NCBI GenBank assembly: GCA_902801325.1
Contig: CADCHQ010000012.1
Span: forward strand, 62,001 to 126,000
Reading direction: 5' to 3'
Source: an uncultured Bacteroidales bacterium
GTDB taxonomy: Bacteria > Bacteroidota > Bacteroidia > Bacteroidales > Bacteroidaceae
DNA length: 64,000 nucleotides
The stretch's first letter is position 1, and every line of letters begins with the position of its first letter. Below the pieces are notes generated by a model that was given only the letters and a program-made list of their open reading frames with translations, ran no database searches and had not been told where the DNA came from. Shown in pieces: positions 19,945 through 27,888 of this stretch. A program made the translations under genes and the position numbers.

Positions 19945-20877
19945 ATGGATAGATGTAAACTGAAAGCGGTTCTTGCAGCCGCCCTTATCACAGAGGTATG
20001 TTTTGTCGTATTCTGCCTTGTGGTGGGCTTTAACCTCAAAGACGCCCTCGTGGCTCATCTGTCCGTAATGCTCGTGGCAGCCCTGACGGCATACCTGAGC
20101 CTTACGCGATACAGGGGCGATGGCATCGCGTGGCGTTTCCTTCATCTGCTCGCCACATCCTTTTGTCTGTCATTCTTGCTGACAGGTGTGTATTGGATGG
20201 CCGTGCTCATTCCAACTTCAAATTCTGCCCTCGATTGGCTGGGCGATGCGCTGTTTCATCAGCTGCTCATTTGGTTTATGATGGGCGGCATGGTATGGGC
20301 GGCCATAGCCATCGTGCCTTGCTTGCTGACGGCCATACTGCTGCATTACTGGAAGAACGAAGATGATGATGAGGCTGTCGGGCAACGGGAGATAAGTACT
20401 GCCGCAAAGGTTGGAATTGTTGTCATCTTGATATTGGCAGGCATACTTGCCTTTTCTGGTCTTCAATATCAGTTTGGCAAAGGTCCTTCACATTATAGTG
20501 TAGAGGGCGTACATCTGGAGAAAGACTTACAAGCAGACAGCTTACAACCCGATTCGAGTCATTATCGGATAACCTACGAGGCCACGACCGCCAATGTCAT
20601 CCGGGGCTATCATGGAACGCCTTGGAGTTATGGTTGCGCTGACAGCGTGGTGGAGATTAGATTTGAAAGTCGGGCACATAAGTGTTTGAATGAGTTTATT
20701 ACACCCGACATAGAACATTTGCGGCACCTTCTGCAGCATGACGGACGTCCGGGCATTGCTGGTGGGGATGCTACTGTCATTGCCCTGCCGAAGAATTGCC
20801 CTCAGCCCCGATATGTTATTGTCAGGTTTCCTGACAGGGAGATTCGTGACACATTAATTCAATATCCGATTCACTAA
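19945..20877 (+). CDS. Multi-pass membrane protein of unknown function
   Basis: 310 residues. Five hydrophobic segments fill the first 180 residues (for example AVLAAALITEVCFVVFCLVV, WMAVLIPTSN, MGGMVWAAIAIVPCLLTAIL and VGIVVILILAGILAF), followed by a soluble C-terminal domain of about 130 residues (HYRITYEATTANVIRGYHGT, VIVRFPDREIRDTLIQYP). No family recognised. It starts 47 nt after the truncated esterase-like gene on the same strand and no terminator was seen between them, so co-transcription is likely. Confidence 0.65.
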   Translation: MDRCKLKAVLAAALITEVCFVVFCLVVGFNLKDALVAHLSVMLVAALTAYLSLTRYRGDGIAWRFLHLLATSFCLSFLLTGVYWMAVLIPTSNSALDWLGDALFHQLLIWFMMGGMVWAAIAIVPCLLTAILLHYWKNEDDDEAVGQREISTAAKVGIVVILILAGILAFSGLQYQFGKGPSHYSVEGVHLEKDLQADSLQPDSSHYRITYEATTANVIRGYHGTPWSYGCADSVVEIRFESRAHKCLNEFITPDIEHLRHLLQHDGRPGIAGGDATVIALPKNCPQPRYVIVRFPDREIRDTLIQYPIH

Positions 20878-20956
20878 GAATCCGAAGAATGAATGGTTCC
20901 TTCCCAGAATTCAATGGTAGCATTGTCGTAACAAAGACCAATAGCATAAGTGAGAT

Positions 20957-21601
20957 ATGAAAAGTAAAAAGATTCTGTACCTTCTGGCGACATTGATTGT
21001 CGTGGCATTACTTTGCGGTGTTTATGTAAAGTATGGTGAGAGAAAAACGGGTGCTTCTGCGGGAAGCGAGTGTGTAGGTTCTTCTGAAGAAGTAGGAACT
21101 GGGAATGATGAAACGGATGCTTCGCAAGAGGCTGCCGACCGCGTGCGCGACATCTATGCCCGGATTATCGCCAACGGACGCGATTCGGTGGAGGCGGGTG
21201 CCGGTTCGTATGGCTATTTGCTTTTCGATACGCCGGACTATTTGTCGGAAGACTATTACCAATGGTATCGACGTACCGAGGACTACGACGACAAGATGGG
21301 TAACGAGGGAATGCGCTTCCATAACTTTGACCACTGGGGCACCGTGCAAGAGTTTACCTGCATCACTAAGGCTGAGGTGAAGAAGAGCGAAGTGCTCTCC
21401 GATGGCCGGGTGCGCGTGGACGTGGACTTGGAATGTGCAGCGTATAACATCGGTGATAAGGAACCTAACTACACAGCAACGCAGCCCGTGGCATTGGTGC
21501 TCGTGAAGGAACGGGACGGATGGTTCGTCGATGACTTCCTGGATAAGGATGGCGACAGCGAGAAGGCACAGATGAAGGAGTACCTTTCTTCCCATCAGTA
21601 G
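20957..21601 (+). CDS. Membrane-anchored protein with NTF2-like (DUF3828-like) domain, function unknown
   Basis: 214 residues. An N-terminal transmembrane anchor (ILYLLATLIVVALLCGVYV) is followed by a low-complexity Ser/Glu linker (about 35-58) and a domain of about 150 residues ending in VALVLVKERDGWFVDDFLD. That ending, a strand with an aromatic and paired Asp residues, is typical of NTF2-like folds in small secreted Bacteroidota proteins. It is the last gene before a bidirectional hairpin at 21612-21636. Confidence 0.6.
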   Translation: MKSKKILYLLATLIVVALLCGVYVKYGERKTGASAGSECVGSSEEVGTGNDETDASQEAADRVRDIYARIIANGRDSVEAGAGSYGYLLFDTPDYLSEDYYQWYRRTEDYDDKMGNEGMRFHNFDHWGTVQEFTCITKAEVKKSEVLSDGRVRVDVDLECAAYNIGDKEPNYTATQPVALVLVKERDGWFVDDFLDKDGDSEKAQMKEYLSSHQ

Positions 21602-21611
21602 AAATAAAAGA

Positions 21612-21636
21612 GAAGGGCTACAAACTGTAGCCCTTC
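21612..21636. terminator. Bidirectional terminator between convergent genes
   Basis: GAAGGGCTACA and TGTAGCCCTTC form a perfect 11-bp stem with loop AAC between the gene ending at 21601 (plus) and the HAD gene ending at 21646 (minus). The U-runs are weak. Confidence 0.7.
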
Positions 21637-21645
21637 GTTCGTATC

Positions 21646-22425
21646 TTACAGGAGAATCTTTTCGAGGTCCGACAGGTGGGTGATGATGTGGTCGGGCAGG
21701 GAGCGGTCCACTTCCTCTGGTGCCCAGCCGGGGCCTTCGAACCAAGCAGCGTGGCAACCGACACGCTTGGCGGGAACAATATCCTTGCCATAACTGTCAC
21801 CTACGACCATTACTTCTTCAGCAGGTAGCCCAATGGCATCGACGCCTAACTGATAGATGGCAGGGTCGGGCTTGCGGACACCCACGACGGCAGACTCGAT
21901 GACCTGAGGAAAGAACTCGGAGAGCTGGAAGTCCTGGAGGATGGTTTGGATGTTGCCATAGAAGTTGCTGACGAGCACCATGGGATAGCGCCCGCTGAGG
22001 CGCAGGAGGGTCTCGCGGCTTTCCATGACGGTCTGGCGGGCTTGTTCATAACAATAGAGGGCGACTTGGTCGCTCAGTCGGCGACGTTCCCCGACGGTGG
22101 GCTGCCAGACGCCCATCTCCACCAGATGTTGCGTCTCCACCTCCAGTTTCTTCTGCATAAGGTCACGGAAATTGTCGGTAGGCAGGACGATGGGCGCCTT
22201 CGCTAATGCCCGCTCGGCATAGACGTAGGCTTCGCGGAACTGTTCCTCGGTGACGGGGATGCGAGCCTCCTTGTATCCGTCCCAGATGACGTGAGCCCAG
22301 TGGCGTCCTCGTGTGTCCAGCGTGCCGCCGTAGTCGAAAATCAGAGCACTTACAGGACTCTCCCCCTGCCCCTCCCTGTTAAGGAGGGGGGCAGTTACTT
22401 TTGCAGATGGTTTCATTTTAGCCAT
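21646..22425 (-). CDS. HAD-superfamily hydrolase with repeat-derived N-terminal tail
   Basis: 259 residues. HAD motif I is FDYGGTLD with the nucleophile Asp31; the usual second aspartate (DxD) is Gly33, so classic phosphatase acid/base chemistry is in doubt. Motif II is LVSNF, motif III the Lys of GVRKPDPAIY, and motif IV VVGDSYGKD. The cap region (about 45-130) is helical. Residues about 10-25 (VTAPLLNREGQGESPV) are the in-frame translation of a GC-rich palindromic element, so the ancestral start was probably elsewhere. It is third in an operon with ATP-grasp and CDP-alcohol phosphatidyltransferase genes, suggesting a head-group phosphatase role by context only. Confidence 0.8.
   Translation of the reverse strand: MAKMKPSAKVTAPLLNREGQGESPVSALIFDYGGTLDTRGRHWAHVIWDGYKEARIPVTEEQFREAYVYAERALAKAPIVLPTDNFRDLMQKKLEVETQHLVEMGVWQPTVGERRRLSDQVALYCYEQARQTVMESRETLLRLSGRYPMVLVSNFYGNIQTILQDFQLSEFFPQVIESAVVGVRKPDPAIYQLGVDAIGLPAEEVMVVGDSYGKDIVPAKRVGCHAAWFEGPGWAPEEVDRSLPDHIITHLSDLEKILL
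22356..22391. repeat. GC-rich palindromic element, copy within the HAD gene
   Basis: Reads GACTCTCCCCCTGCCCCTCC and then CTGTTAAGGAGGGG on the plus strand; the CCCCTCCCT/AGGGAGGGG-type hairpin is slightly decayed. It is in frame in the HAD coding sequence. Other copies are at 22479, 23489, 51086, 58273, 58383, 58861 and 58935. Confidence 0.8.
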
Positions 22426-22474
22426 ATTCTTGAATTCCTAATCTCTAACCCTTCATATATCATTACTATATACT

Positions 22475-23461
22475 CTATAGGGAGGGGCCGGGGGTGAGTC
22501 TTTTCATCCTTTCGGATAGTTTCTCATGCTTATACCGCATGTAGAACATGAGGGCAGTGAGCACGACGATCTCGAAGGTCGGGTAGATCCAGATGAGGTC
22601 GGGACGGGTGAACATGCTGATGATGAGGCTGAGGAATAGCACGTTGGCGCGGGTGTTGTGGGTGAGGATGTTGGTCCACTTCATCAGGGGCAGGCTGCCC
22701 TTACGGAACTCGTCGCGCAACGACTGGGGGATGTCGTCGCCATACTGCGCCTTCACTTTGGCAAAGAACTGCTGGAACTGGGGCGTCATTTTCTCCTGAA
22801 CGGAACAATAGTTGGCATAGAAGAACTGGAACGTCTTTTCGATGAGATGTCCTTTCCACGGCATCTGGACATATTTCTCACGTTGTGCCTGTCCGTTGTC
22901 TAGTTCACTGCCACTCTTGCCTTTGAGGAAGAAGAGATGAATCTGACGATAGTAGTCGCTGAGCTGTGCCTGCTTGGCATGGCAGATGAAGCCTGCCAAA
23001 GAACAAAGGAGCCAACTCCAGATTCCCCATCCGCTTTGAACTGTCAGGCGAAGGGCAATGGTGACATAGATGCTCAGGAACCAAATGTCGGAGGCAAGTC
23101 CGTCGAGTATGCGACCAATCTGACTTTTCTTTCCCGTCATGCGAGCCAGCTGACCGTCGGCCGAGTCGTGAAGATTGGCCCAGACGAGGAGCAGAATGGC
23201 AGCGATGGTGCAGGGCCACGTGCGCCAGTACATGAGAATGCCGGCAATGATGCCCCAGAAGATGCCCCAGACGGTGACGACGTTGGGGTGAATGTCGAAG
23301 TGGTTGTAGGCTTTGGCTATCAGAAGACCGAGCGGACGGGTGAAGACGATGTCCTGCCACTCCTCTGTGTCTTGCGACTTGATAAAAGCCCCCTTTTCAT
23401 CTTCCCCCGAGGGGGAAGGAAGATTGTTAACTTTATTTGTACTCATGACGTTATAAATCAT
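22475..23461 (-). CDS. CDP-alcohol phosphatidyltransferase family membrane enzyme
   Basis: 328 residues. The family signature is clear: DSADGQLARMTGKKSQIG followed by RILDGLASD, i.e. DxxDGxxAR, eight residues, G, three residues, D. The last catalytic Asp sits one residue later than the usual DxxxD spacing. Hydrophobic helices flank it (VVTVWGIFWGIIAGILMYW, IWSWLLCSLAGFI). Such enzymes join a CDP-activated lipid to an alcohol such as inositol phosphate, glycerol phosphate or ethanolamine. The ATG overlaps the stop of the upstream ATP-grasp gene (ATGA), so translation is coupled and this start is preferred over the Met five codons later. Residues 14-24 and the last six residues come from GC-rich repeats; the repeat supplies the stop codon. 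Confidence 0.85.
   Translation of the reverse strand: MIYNVMSTNKVNNLPSPSGEDEKGAFIKSQDTEEWQDIVFTRPLGLLIAKAYNHFDIHPNVVTVWGIFWGIIAGILMYWRTWPCTIAAILLLVWANLHDSADGQLARMTGKKSQIGRILDGLASDIWFLSIYVTIALRLTVQSGWGIWSWLLCSLAGFICHAKQAQLSDYYRQIHLFFLKGKSGSELDNGQAQREKYVQMPWKGHLIEKTFQFFYANYCSVQEKMTPQFQQFFAKVKAQYGDDIPQSLRDEFRKGSLPLMKWTNILTHNTRANVLFLSLIISMFTRPDLIWIYPTFEIVVLTALMFYMRYKHEKLSERMKRLTPGPSL
22479..22500. repeat. GC-rich palindromic element, half copy at the 3' end of the phosphatidyltransferase gene
   Basis: AGGGAGGGGCCGGGGGTGAG plus TC: one arm of the element seen at 58273-58309, in the opposite orientation. It encodes the final RLTPGPSL and the TAG stop. Confidence 0.75.
23401..23418. repeat. Perfect palindrome CTTCCCCCGAGGGGGAAG in coding sequence
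   Basis: An 18-bp perfect palindrome encoding part of NLPSPSGEDEKG near the N-terminus of the phosphatidyltransferase. It resembles a minimal GC-rich repeat unit. Confidence 0.7.
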
Positions 23462-24345
23462 TTATTATTTTCTATTGAAGATGGTGTCAACTCCCTTCCA
23501 CTCGGGGGAGGGCAGGGGAGAGGGGTCGCTAGCGCGGTTATTGCCTTCGCTGCCTCCTCACGGCACGACGAGAAACTGGGCCAATCGTTGAAGTCAATGA
23601 TACGGAAAGAACCGTCGGCCATGATGATGGCATCGCCGCCGACAATCGTAAGACCTACGGCTTGTGCCAACAGGTCGACTTGTTGCTTGAGCCGTTGTTC
23701 ATCGAAGTGGAAGCCTTGGGCAGAGCCGTTGACCGCCTCGTTACCGAACTTGCTGAACACGGGATAGTTCCAGTGAAAGAAGGACGTGCCGCTGACGCTA
23801 TAGAACTTTATCAGATCACCTTCGCTGTGCTGTTCCACGACATACTCCGTGATGCCCCGTTGCATCACAGACTGCCATTCCTCTTGGTTATGAATAAGAA
23901 CCACATCGCCTCGTTCCTGAGAACTACGGTCGTCGCGCTTCCACCATACAGGGAAGGTTAATTTACAATTTGACGATTTACGATTTGACGATTTATCCCC
24001 GCTAAAGATTGCAAAGGGTGGAACGCCTACTCCAAGTTCCTGTGCTGTGAGCAATAGTTTCCGTCGGCTAATGCCGAGCATAGCCTTTGCACTGTTGAAA
24101 ACAGGAATACCAGACTCTTCGATTTCGACTAGCCATTGCAAGGTGGCGTGGTTGCGCCCCATCGACAGAATGATGTCGGCATGGTGCTCAACTGGCAGGT
24201 CCTCCTCGTTCGCGATGGTTACGCTGTGACCCTTAGCTGTAAGGCAATCAGCCACGGCAAGCAGAATAGCCGTATCACGGTCAACGGAGTTTGGCGAATG
24301 TTTCTGCGCACGCTTTATAAGCAGTATGTTCTTGGGCTTCTGCAT
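23458..24345 (-). CDS. ATP-grasp superfamily protein
   Basis: 295 residues from the ATG at 24345 (MQKPKNILLIKRAQKHSPNS); an upstream in-frame ATG at 24387 adds residues with no family resemblance. The order is that of RimK-like ATP-grasp ligases: pre-ATP-grasp domain (to about 90), FNSAKAMLGISRRKLLLTAQ, a substrate/ATP region with FPVWWKRDDRSS, and the metal site GGDAIIMADGSFRIIDFNDW. Such enzymes form amide or peptide bonds using ATP. Two repeat-derived segments are in frame: KSSNRKSSNCKL (from 23959-23995) and PLPCPPPSGRELTP at the C-terminus (from 23489-23525). It is first in an operon with the phosphatidyltransferase (ATGA overlap) and HAD genes. Confidence 0.75.
   Translation of the reverse strand: MQKPKNILLIKRAQKHSPNSVDRDTAILLAVADCLTAKGHSVTIANEEDLPVEHHADIILSMGRNHATLQWLVEIEESGIPVFNSAKAMLGISRRKLLLTAQELGVGVPPFAIFSGDKSSNRKSSNCKLTFPVWWKRDDRSSQERGDVVLIHNQEEWQSVMQRGITEYVVEQHSEGDLIKFYSVSGTSFFHWNYPVFSKFGNEAVNGSAQGFHFDEQRLKQQVDLLAQAVGLTIVGGDAIIMADGSFRIIDFNDWPSFSSCREEAAKAITALATPLPCPPPSGRELTPSSIENNK
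23489..23525. repeat. GC-rich palindromic element, copy at the 3' end of the ATP-grasp gene
   Basis: CAACTCCCTTCCACTCGGGG then GAGGGCAGGGGAGAGGG. A diverged copy encoding the C-terminal tail of the ATP-grasp protein. Confidence 0.65.
23959..23995. repeat. AT-rich dispersed repeat (AATTGTAAATCGTCAAATCG type) inside the ATP-grasp gene
   Basis: TAATTTACAATTTGACGATT then TACGATTTGACGATTTA on the plus strand. The same family lies between genes at 31480-31506, 43718-43750 and 46660-46695. Here it is in frame. Confidence 0.8.
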
Positions 24346-24444
24346 ATTCAAGTGCGAAATTACAATAAATTCGGCGAAATGGCGCATTTAGCTCCTCCTT
24401 TTTTCGATTTAAGTCTTATAATTTGTTAAAAAGAGTTTAATTTG

Positions 24445-24474
24445 TTTGCGTAATATTGAAAAGTATTATATTTG
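24445..24474 (+). promoter_or_regulatory. Promoter of the cysteine-rich lipoprotein gene
   Basis: TTTG (24445-24448), an 18-nt spacer and TATATTTG (24467-24474). The expected leader is about 50 nt. The 187-nt divergent gap (24346-24532) also holds the start region of the ATP-grasp operon, where only a weak TAATTTCG was seen. Confidence 0.65.
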
Positions 24475-24532
24475 CACCCAGTTAGAAAGTTTTTTAATTC
24501 ACCTTATTCATTAACAAAAAAATCAAAAAGCA

Positions 24533-25150
24533 ATGAAGAAGTTATTTGCAATGGCAATGGCTGTAGTAGCTATTTCCTTCGCTTCTTGTGGAAACAAGAC
24601 TGAAAAAGCAGAATGTTGTGACACCACCGCTTGTGAGTGCAAGTGTGACACCTGCCAGTGCGACCCCTGTGAGTGTGCACAGGCTAAGTGCTGCGGCGAA
24701 TGCCCCGTTAAGGCTCTGGCCGAGGAGCTGGAGGCTGGTGACGCTGAAGCTATCACCGCTTCTTTCGCTGAGGCTCAGGAGAAGATCGAAGCTTTGGTAG
24801 CTGAGGGTAAGACCGAAGAGGCTCAGAAGATTGGTAGCGCTATCCAGGAGTTCATCAACACCAACAAGGAGAAGTTGGCTGACGCTAAGATCACTGTTGA
24901 CAACATCGTTGCCACCATCGCTGGTCTGCCCGCTGCCGTTGAGGCTACTGCTGAGGCTGGTGCTGAGGCTGTGAAGGCTGACGCTCAGGCTGTAAAGGAA
25001 GGCGCTGAGGCTGCTGCTAACGCTGCCGTTGAGGCTGGCAAGGCTAAGGCTGAGGAAGCTGCTACCGAGGCTGTTGAGGCTGGTAAGGCTGAGGCTAACA
25101 AGCAGATTGACAAGGGCGTTGACGCTGCTAAGAAGAAGCTGGGTCTCTAA
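24533..25150 (+). CDS. Lipoprotein with dense cysteine cluster and Ala/Glu/Lys helical repeats
   Basis: 205 residues. Signal sequence MKKLFAMAMAVVAISFASCG with a lipobox (FASC, Cys19). Residues 27-57 hold 12 cysteines in 31 residues, mostly as CxC and CC pairs (ECCDTTACECKCDTCQC, DPCECAQAKCCGEC), a density like metallothioneins. The rest is a long amphipathic helix rich in Ala, Glu and Lys with repeated AVEAGKAKAEEAA-like blocks, as in apolipoprotein/LEA-type proteins. Codon use is strongly biased (GCT, GAG, AAG), like the ribosomal genes, suggesting high expression. Metal binding or periplasmic redox buffering is inferred. The family was not recognised. Confidence 0.8.
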   Translation: MKKLFAMAMAVVAISFASCGNKTEKAECCDTTACECKCDTCQCDPCECAQAKCCGECPVKALAEELEAGDAEAITASFAEAQEKIEALVAEGKTEEAQKIGSAIQEFINTNKEKLADAKITVDNIVATIAGLPAAVEATAEAGAEAVKADAQAVKEGAEAAANAAVEAGKAKAEEAATEAVEAGKAEANKQIDKGVDAAKKKLGL

Positions 25151-25195
25151 TCCACACCAATCACGCAAGACACATACTAACGTTTAGTATAAGTC

Positions 25196-25231
25196 AAATC
25201 CCCGCCGGTGATTTCCGACGGGGATTTTTTT
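25196..25231. terminator. Terminator after the cysteine-rich lipoprotein gene
   Basis: AAATCCCCG-C-CGG and CCG-A-CGGGGATTT form a stem with one internal mismatch, followed by a run of seven T including the stem end (25225-25231). It also faces the convergent gene ending at 25253. Confidence 0.9.
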
Positions 25232-25252
25232 GTTTCCGATGATAGGGCAGTC

Positions 25253-25747
25253 TCACTTCACTTTCCAGACATTCAGGGTGATGCCATCCCCGCCTCCCCA
25301 CGCCGGGGCGCAGAGGAATAGGGCATTGTTGAGCCAGGCGTACTTGCTGTCCTCGGGTGCTTCGAACTGAGGCGCTGCTTTGAAGTAGAAACCTCCATCA
25401 CCACCGGCTATGATACCACGGTTGCGGATGTGGATGTATACGCCGTCGTCGGTCTTAATGCTGTATATGGCCTCAAGCTCCGTACGGTTCCCTTTTGCCA
25501 ATTGCCAGTCGGCTCCACCCTCAAGGATGGTTCCCTTCAACTGCGGGCCTTCGAACGTTCCACCTGTGATGGGGATAACCGTACGTCTGCCCTTTGGAGT
25601 CTCGCCGACAGAATAGGGCGCGCCCAACTTAACTTTCAACTGCATCACGAACTCAGTCTGGGGACCCGGAATATCACTTGTCGTTTGGGCTTTGATGCCC
25701 ATACTTGCGATGGCAAAGCATGCCATTAACATAAGCACTCGTTTCAT
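25253..25747 (-). CDS. Secreted DUF3237 protein
   Basis: 164 residues with a signal peptide (MKRVLMLMACFAIASMGIKA). The mature part matches DUF3237: LGAPYSVGETPKGRRTVIPI, then TGGTFEGPQLKGTILEGGAD-W and YSIKTDDGVYIHIRNRGI. The fold is a small beta-barrel; some relatives are annotated in aromatic or steroid catabolism, but no activity can be assigned here. It lies 39 nt downstream of the esterase gene on the same strand, with no promoter seen between, so the two are probably co-transcribed. Confidence 0.85.
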   Translation of the reverse strand: MKRVLMLMACFAIASMGIKAQTTSDIPGPQTEFVMQLKVKLGAPYSVGETPKGRRTVIPITGGTFEGPQLKGTILEGGADWQLAKGNRTELEAIYSIKTDDGVYIHIRNRGIIAGGDGGFYFKAAPQFEAPEDSKYAWLNNALFLCAPAWGGGDGITLNVWKVK

Positions 25748-25786
25748 ATTATCTTTTGTTTACATGTGTAACTTTGATGTTCTCCT

Positions 25787-27865
25787 TCATTCGCTATCTG
25801 TACTAATAAATGTGGAAGCAGGCAGACCGGCTCCGTTTACGAGGTTGGCATCAGTGAAAGGTTGCCAAGCGTAGCGTACGAAATGGGGGTGCTTGACTTC
25901 TTTGGCCGTGAGCCTGATCTGGTTTCCCTTGATTTCTGCCTCGGCAGGATGGTATTCTCCTAAGTATTCGGCTATCTCAAAAGTGCGCAGGGGCTTGCCG
26001 TCAGCAGTGTGTAGTCCTTCGGCATAGTCGAAAGTAACGATGGCTTCGTTTCCCTTGAACTCAACAGAGCGATATTGGGGACCAGAGGGTACAACATGTT
26101 TGTATCCATAGTCATTGTGCAATGCCAATGCTGCCAGTCGGTGAGCAACGGGACGTTTGTTGCGTGGATGAACGTCGGTGGGATTGCCGACGTCGCTGCT
26201 TACGGCCATGCCTGAATGGGGAATCTGGGTGAGGAGTCTGCGTTGCGAGTCGCGGAACCAAGGCCATGACGGACGGTTGAGGCTGCTAAGCTGCACATAG
26301 TAGAAGGGTAACTTTTCATCGTTCCAAGTCTTGCGCCAACTTTGCACCAGCAACGGGAAGAGGCGTTCGTGGGCGTCTTTATTATGAGCGTTGCTTTCGC
26401 CTTGGTACCATATTACGCCTGAAATAGGCAATTCTCTAAGCAGTCGGATGCTGGACTCATATAGATAACAGGGTTCGTAGGGATGGCGCTGCAGGGGAGC
26501 ATGCTCTTTTCCCATGTTTCTTTCTGCCCGTCCCCGTACCCAGTCTTGTATGAAGTCGTTCCGAGTCCAGTCGCGCAGGATTTCGGGGAATTGGTATTCT
26601 AGTGTCCAACGGTCAATCCAAGCCTCGGCAGGACTACCTCCAATGGCGTTGTTGATAATGCCGATGGGGCACTGAAGACTATCTTGCAGTTCGCGAGCAA
26701 AGTAGTAACCGATGGCGCTGAAGCGGGGAGAAGTCTGAGGGGAGCAGGTTGTCCATCCTGGATCGGTGTAGTAGAGCAAGTGATTGATGCTGTCGAGAGC
26801 CGAGGCACTCCACTCGACATTGTCGGTACGCCAACGTGCTTCAAGATTGAGCAATCGAATGTTGGGATTCTGGCTTGAGGGTATGTCTGTCGCGCCCGTT
26901 GTGCATTGTTGCAGTTGAAACTCCATATTCGACTGTCCGGAAGCGAGCCATACTTCACCTGCCATGATGTTTTGCAGGGTGATGGTTTGCTGGGACGTGC
27001 TTGCAGTCAGCGTATATGGACCGCCTGAGGGTAGGGGATTGATGCGGACTGTCCATTGTCCGTCGAGCCCAGCCTTGGTATAGTGGCGTTGGCCATTAAT
27101 ACGTAGGCAAACTTTATCGCCGGCATTTGCTAAACCGCTGATGTCGAAACTTCGGTTGCGTGGCAATACCATGTTGTCGCCATAGTAATGGGGCAGTTGC
27201 AGTCCTCCGTAGTCACCCGTGATGGCACTATATACGACTTTAGCCATCACACCATATCCTTCAAGGTTAGGATGCACGGCATCGGGGAAAAGTTCTGGAC
27301 GATGGTGGAGTGGGGTATAGAAGTCGATGAGTTCGCACTCCTTGCGCTTGGCCACATGCTCTATGACCTGTTGAATCTCTCTGTGCCAGTCGCGTGTGCC
27401 TGAAAGAAAACGATGATGGCGACTGGATAGGGGAGTCATACGGGCGACAATAATGCGACACTTTGGATTAGACTTGCGCACGGAATCGATGAGTGCAGAA
27501 TAGTCGGCAACGAATTCGTCACGATAATTCGGCCACGCCCGTGGGTCAGTATCATTGATTCCAAGGTGGATGACAGCAATGTCACCATGGAAATTCATAG
27601 CTTGCTGGAACTCTTGTTGGTCAAAATAGGGACGGAAGGCATGACGCAGTAGCGTGGCACCAGGCTTACCGAAGCGTCCCACTTCGTATTGCGGACCCAA
27701 GAGGTTTTGGAGTTGAGAAGGGTAGGAGTCTTTTTCAGGGTTTTGTAGACCTGTTCCATAAGTGATGCTGTTGCCGATGCAACTTACACGAATAGGTTTT
27801 GAAGACTTTTGTGCCCACATGGTCACACTGAGCAGCAGGCTGATAACGATAAGAAGACGTTTCAT
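25787..27865 (-). CDS. Two-domain SGNH esterase (GDSL hydrolase plus sialate O-acetylesterase-like domain)
   Basis: 692 residues from the ATG at 27865 (MKRLLIVISLLLSVTMWAQ, signal peptide). The frame extends upstream, but the promoter at 27889-27920 excludes that. The N-terminal SGNH domain (about 24-225) has GNSIT with the Ser33 nucleophile, HLGIND and the Asp/His block DAVHPN. A middle beta domain follows (about 230-305). The C-terminal domain (about 305-620) is SASA-like: ASGQSNMEF, NNAIGGSPAEAW, WYQGESN and a DVHPRNKRP block. Likely substrates are acetylated glycans such as sialic acids, xylan or pectin; two active sites suggest debranching of more than one acetyl position. Confidence 0.9.
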   Translation of the reverse strand: MKRLLIVISLLLSVTMWAQKSSKPIRVSCIGNSITYGTGLQNPEKDSYPSQLQNLLGPQYEVGRFGKPGATLLRHAFRPYFDQQEFQQAMNFHGDIAVIHLGINDTDPRAWPNYRDEFVADYSALIDSVRKSNPKCRIIVARMTPLSSRHHRFLSGTRDWHREIQQVIEHVAKRKECELIDFYTPLHHRPELFPDAVHPNLEGYGVMAKVVYSAITGDYGGLQLPHYYGDNMVLPRNRSFDISGLANAGDKVCLRINGQRHYTKAGLDGQWTVRINPLPSGGPYTLTASTSQQTITLQNIMAGEVWLASGQSNMEFQLQQCTTGATDIPSSQNPNIRLLNLEARWRTDNVEWSASALDSINHLLYYTDPGWTTCSPQTSPRFSAIGYYFARELQDSLQCPIGIINNAIGGSPAEAWIDRWTLEYQFPEILRDWTRNDFIQDWVRGRAERNMGKEHAPLQRHPYEPCYLYESSIRLLRELPISGVIWYQGESNAHNKDAHERLFPLLVQSWRKTWNDEKLPFYYVQLSSLNRPSWPWFRDSQRRLLTQIPHSGMAVSSDVGNPTDVHPRNKRPVAHRLAALALHNDYGYKHVVPSGPQYRSVEFKGNEAIVTFDYAEGLHTADGKPLRTFEIAEYLGEYHPAEAEIKGNQIRLTAKEVKHPHFVRYAWQPFTDANLVNGAGLPASTFISTDSE

Positions 27866-27888
27866 GGTGTTGATTGTTAATTGTAGGA

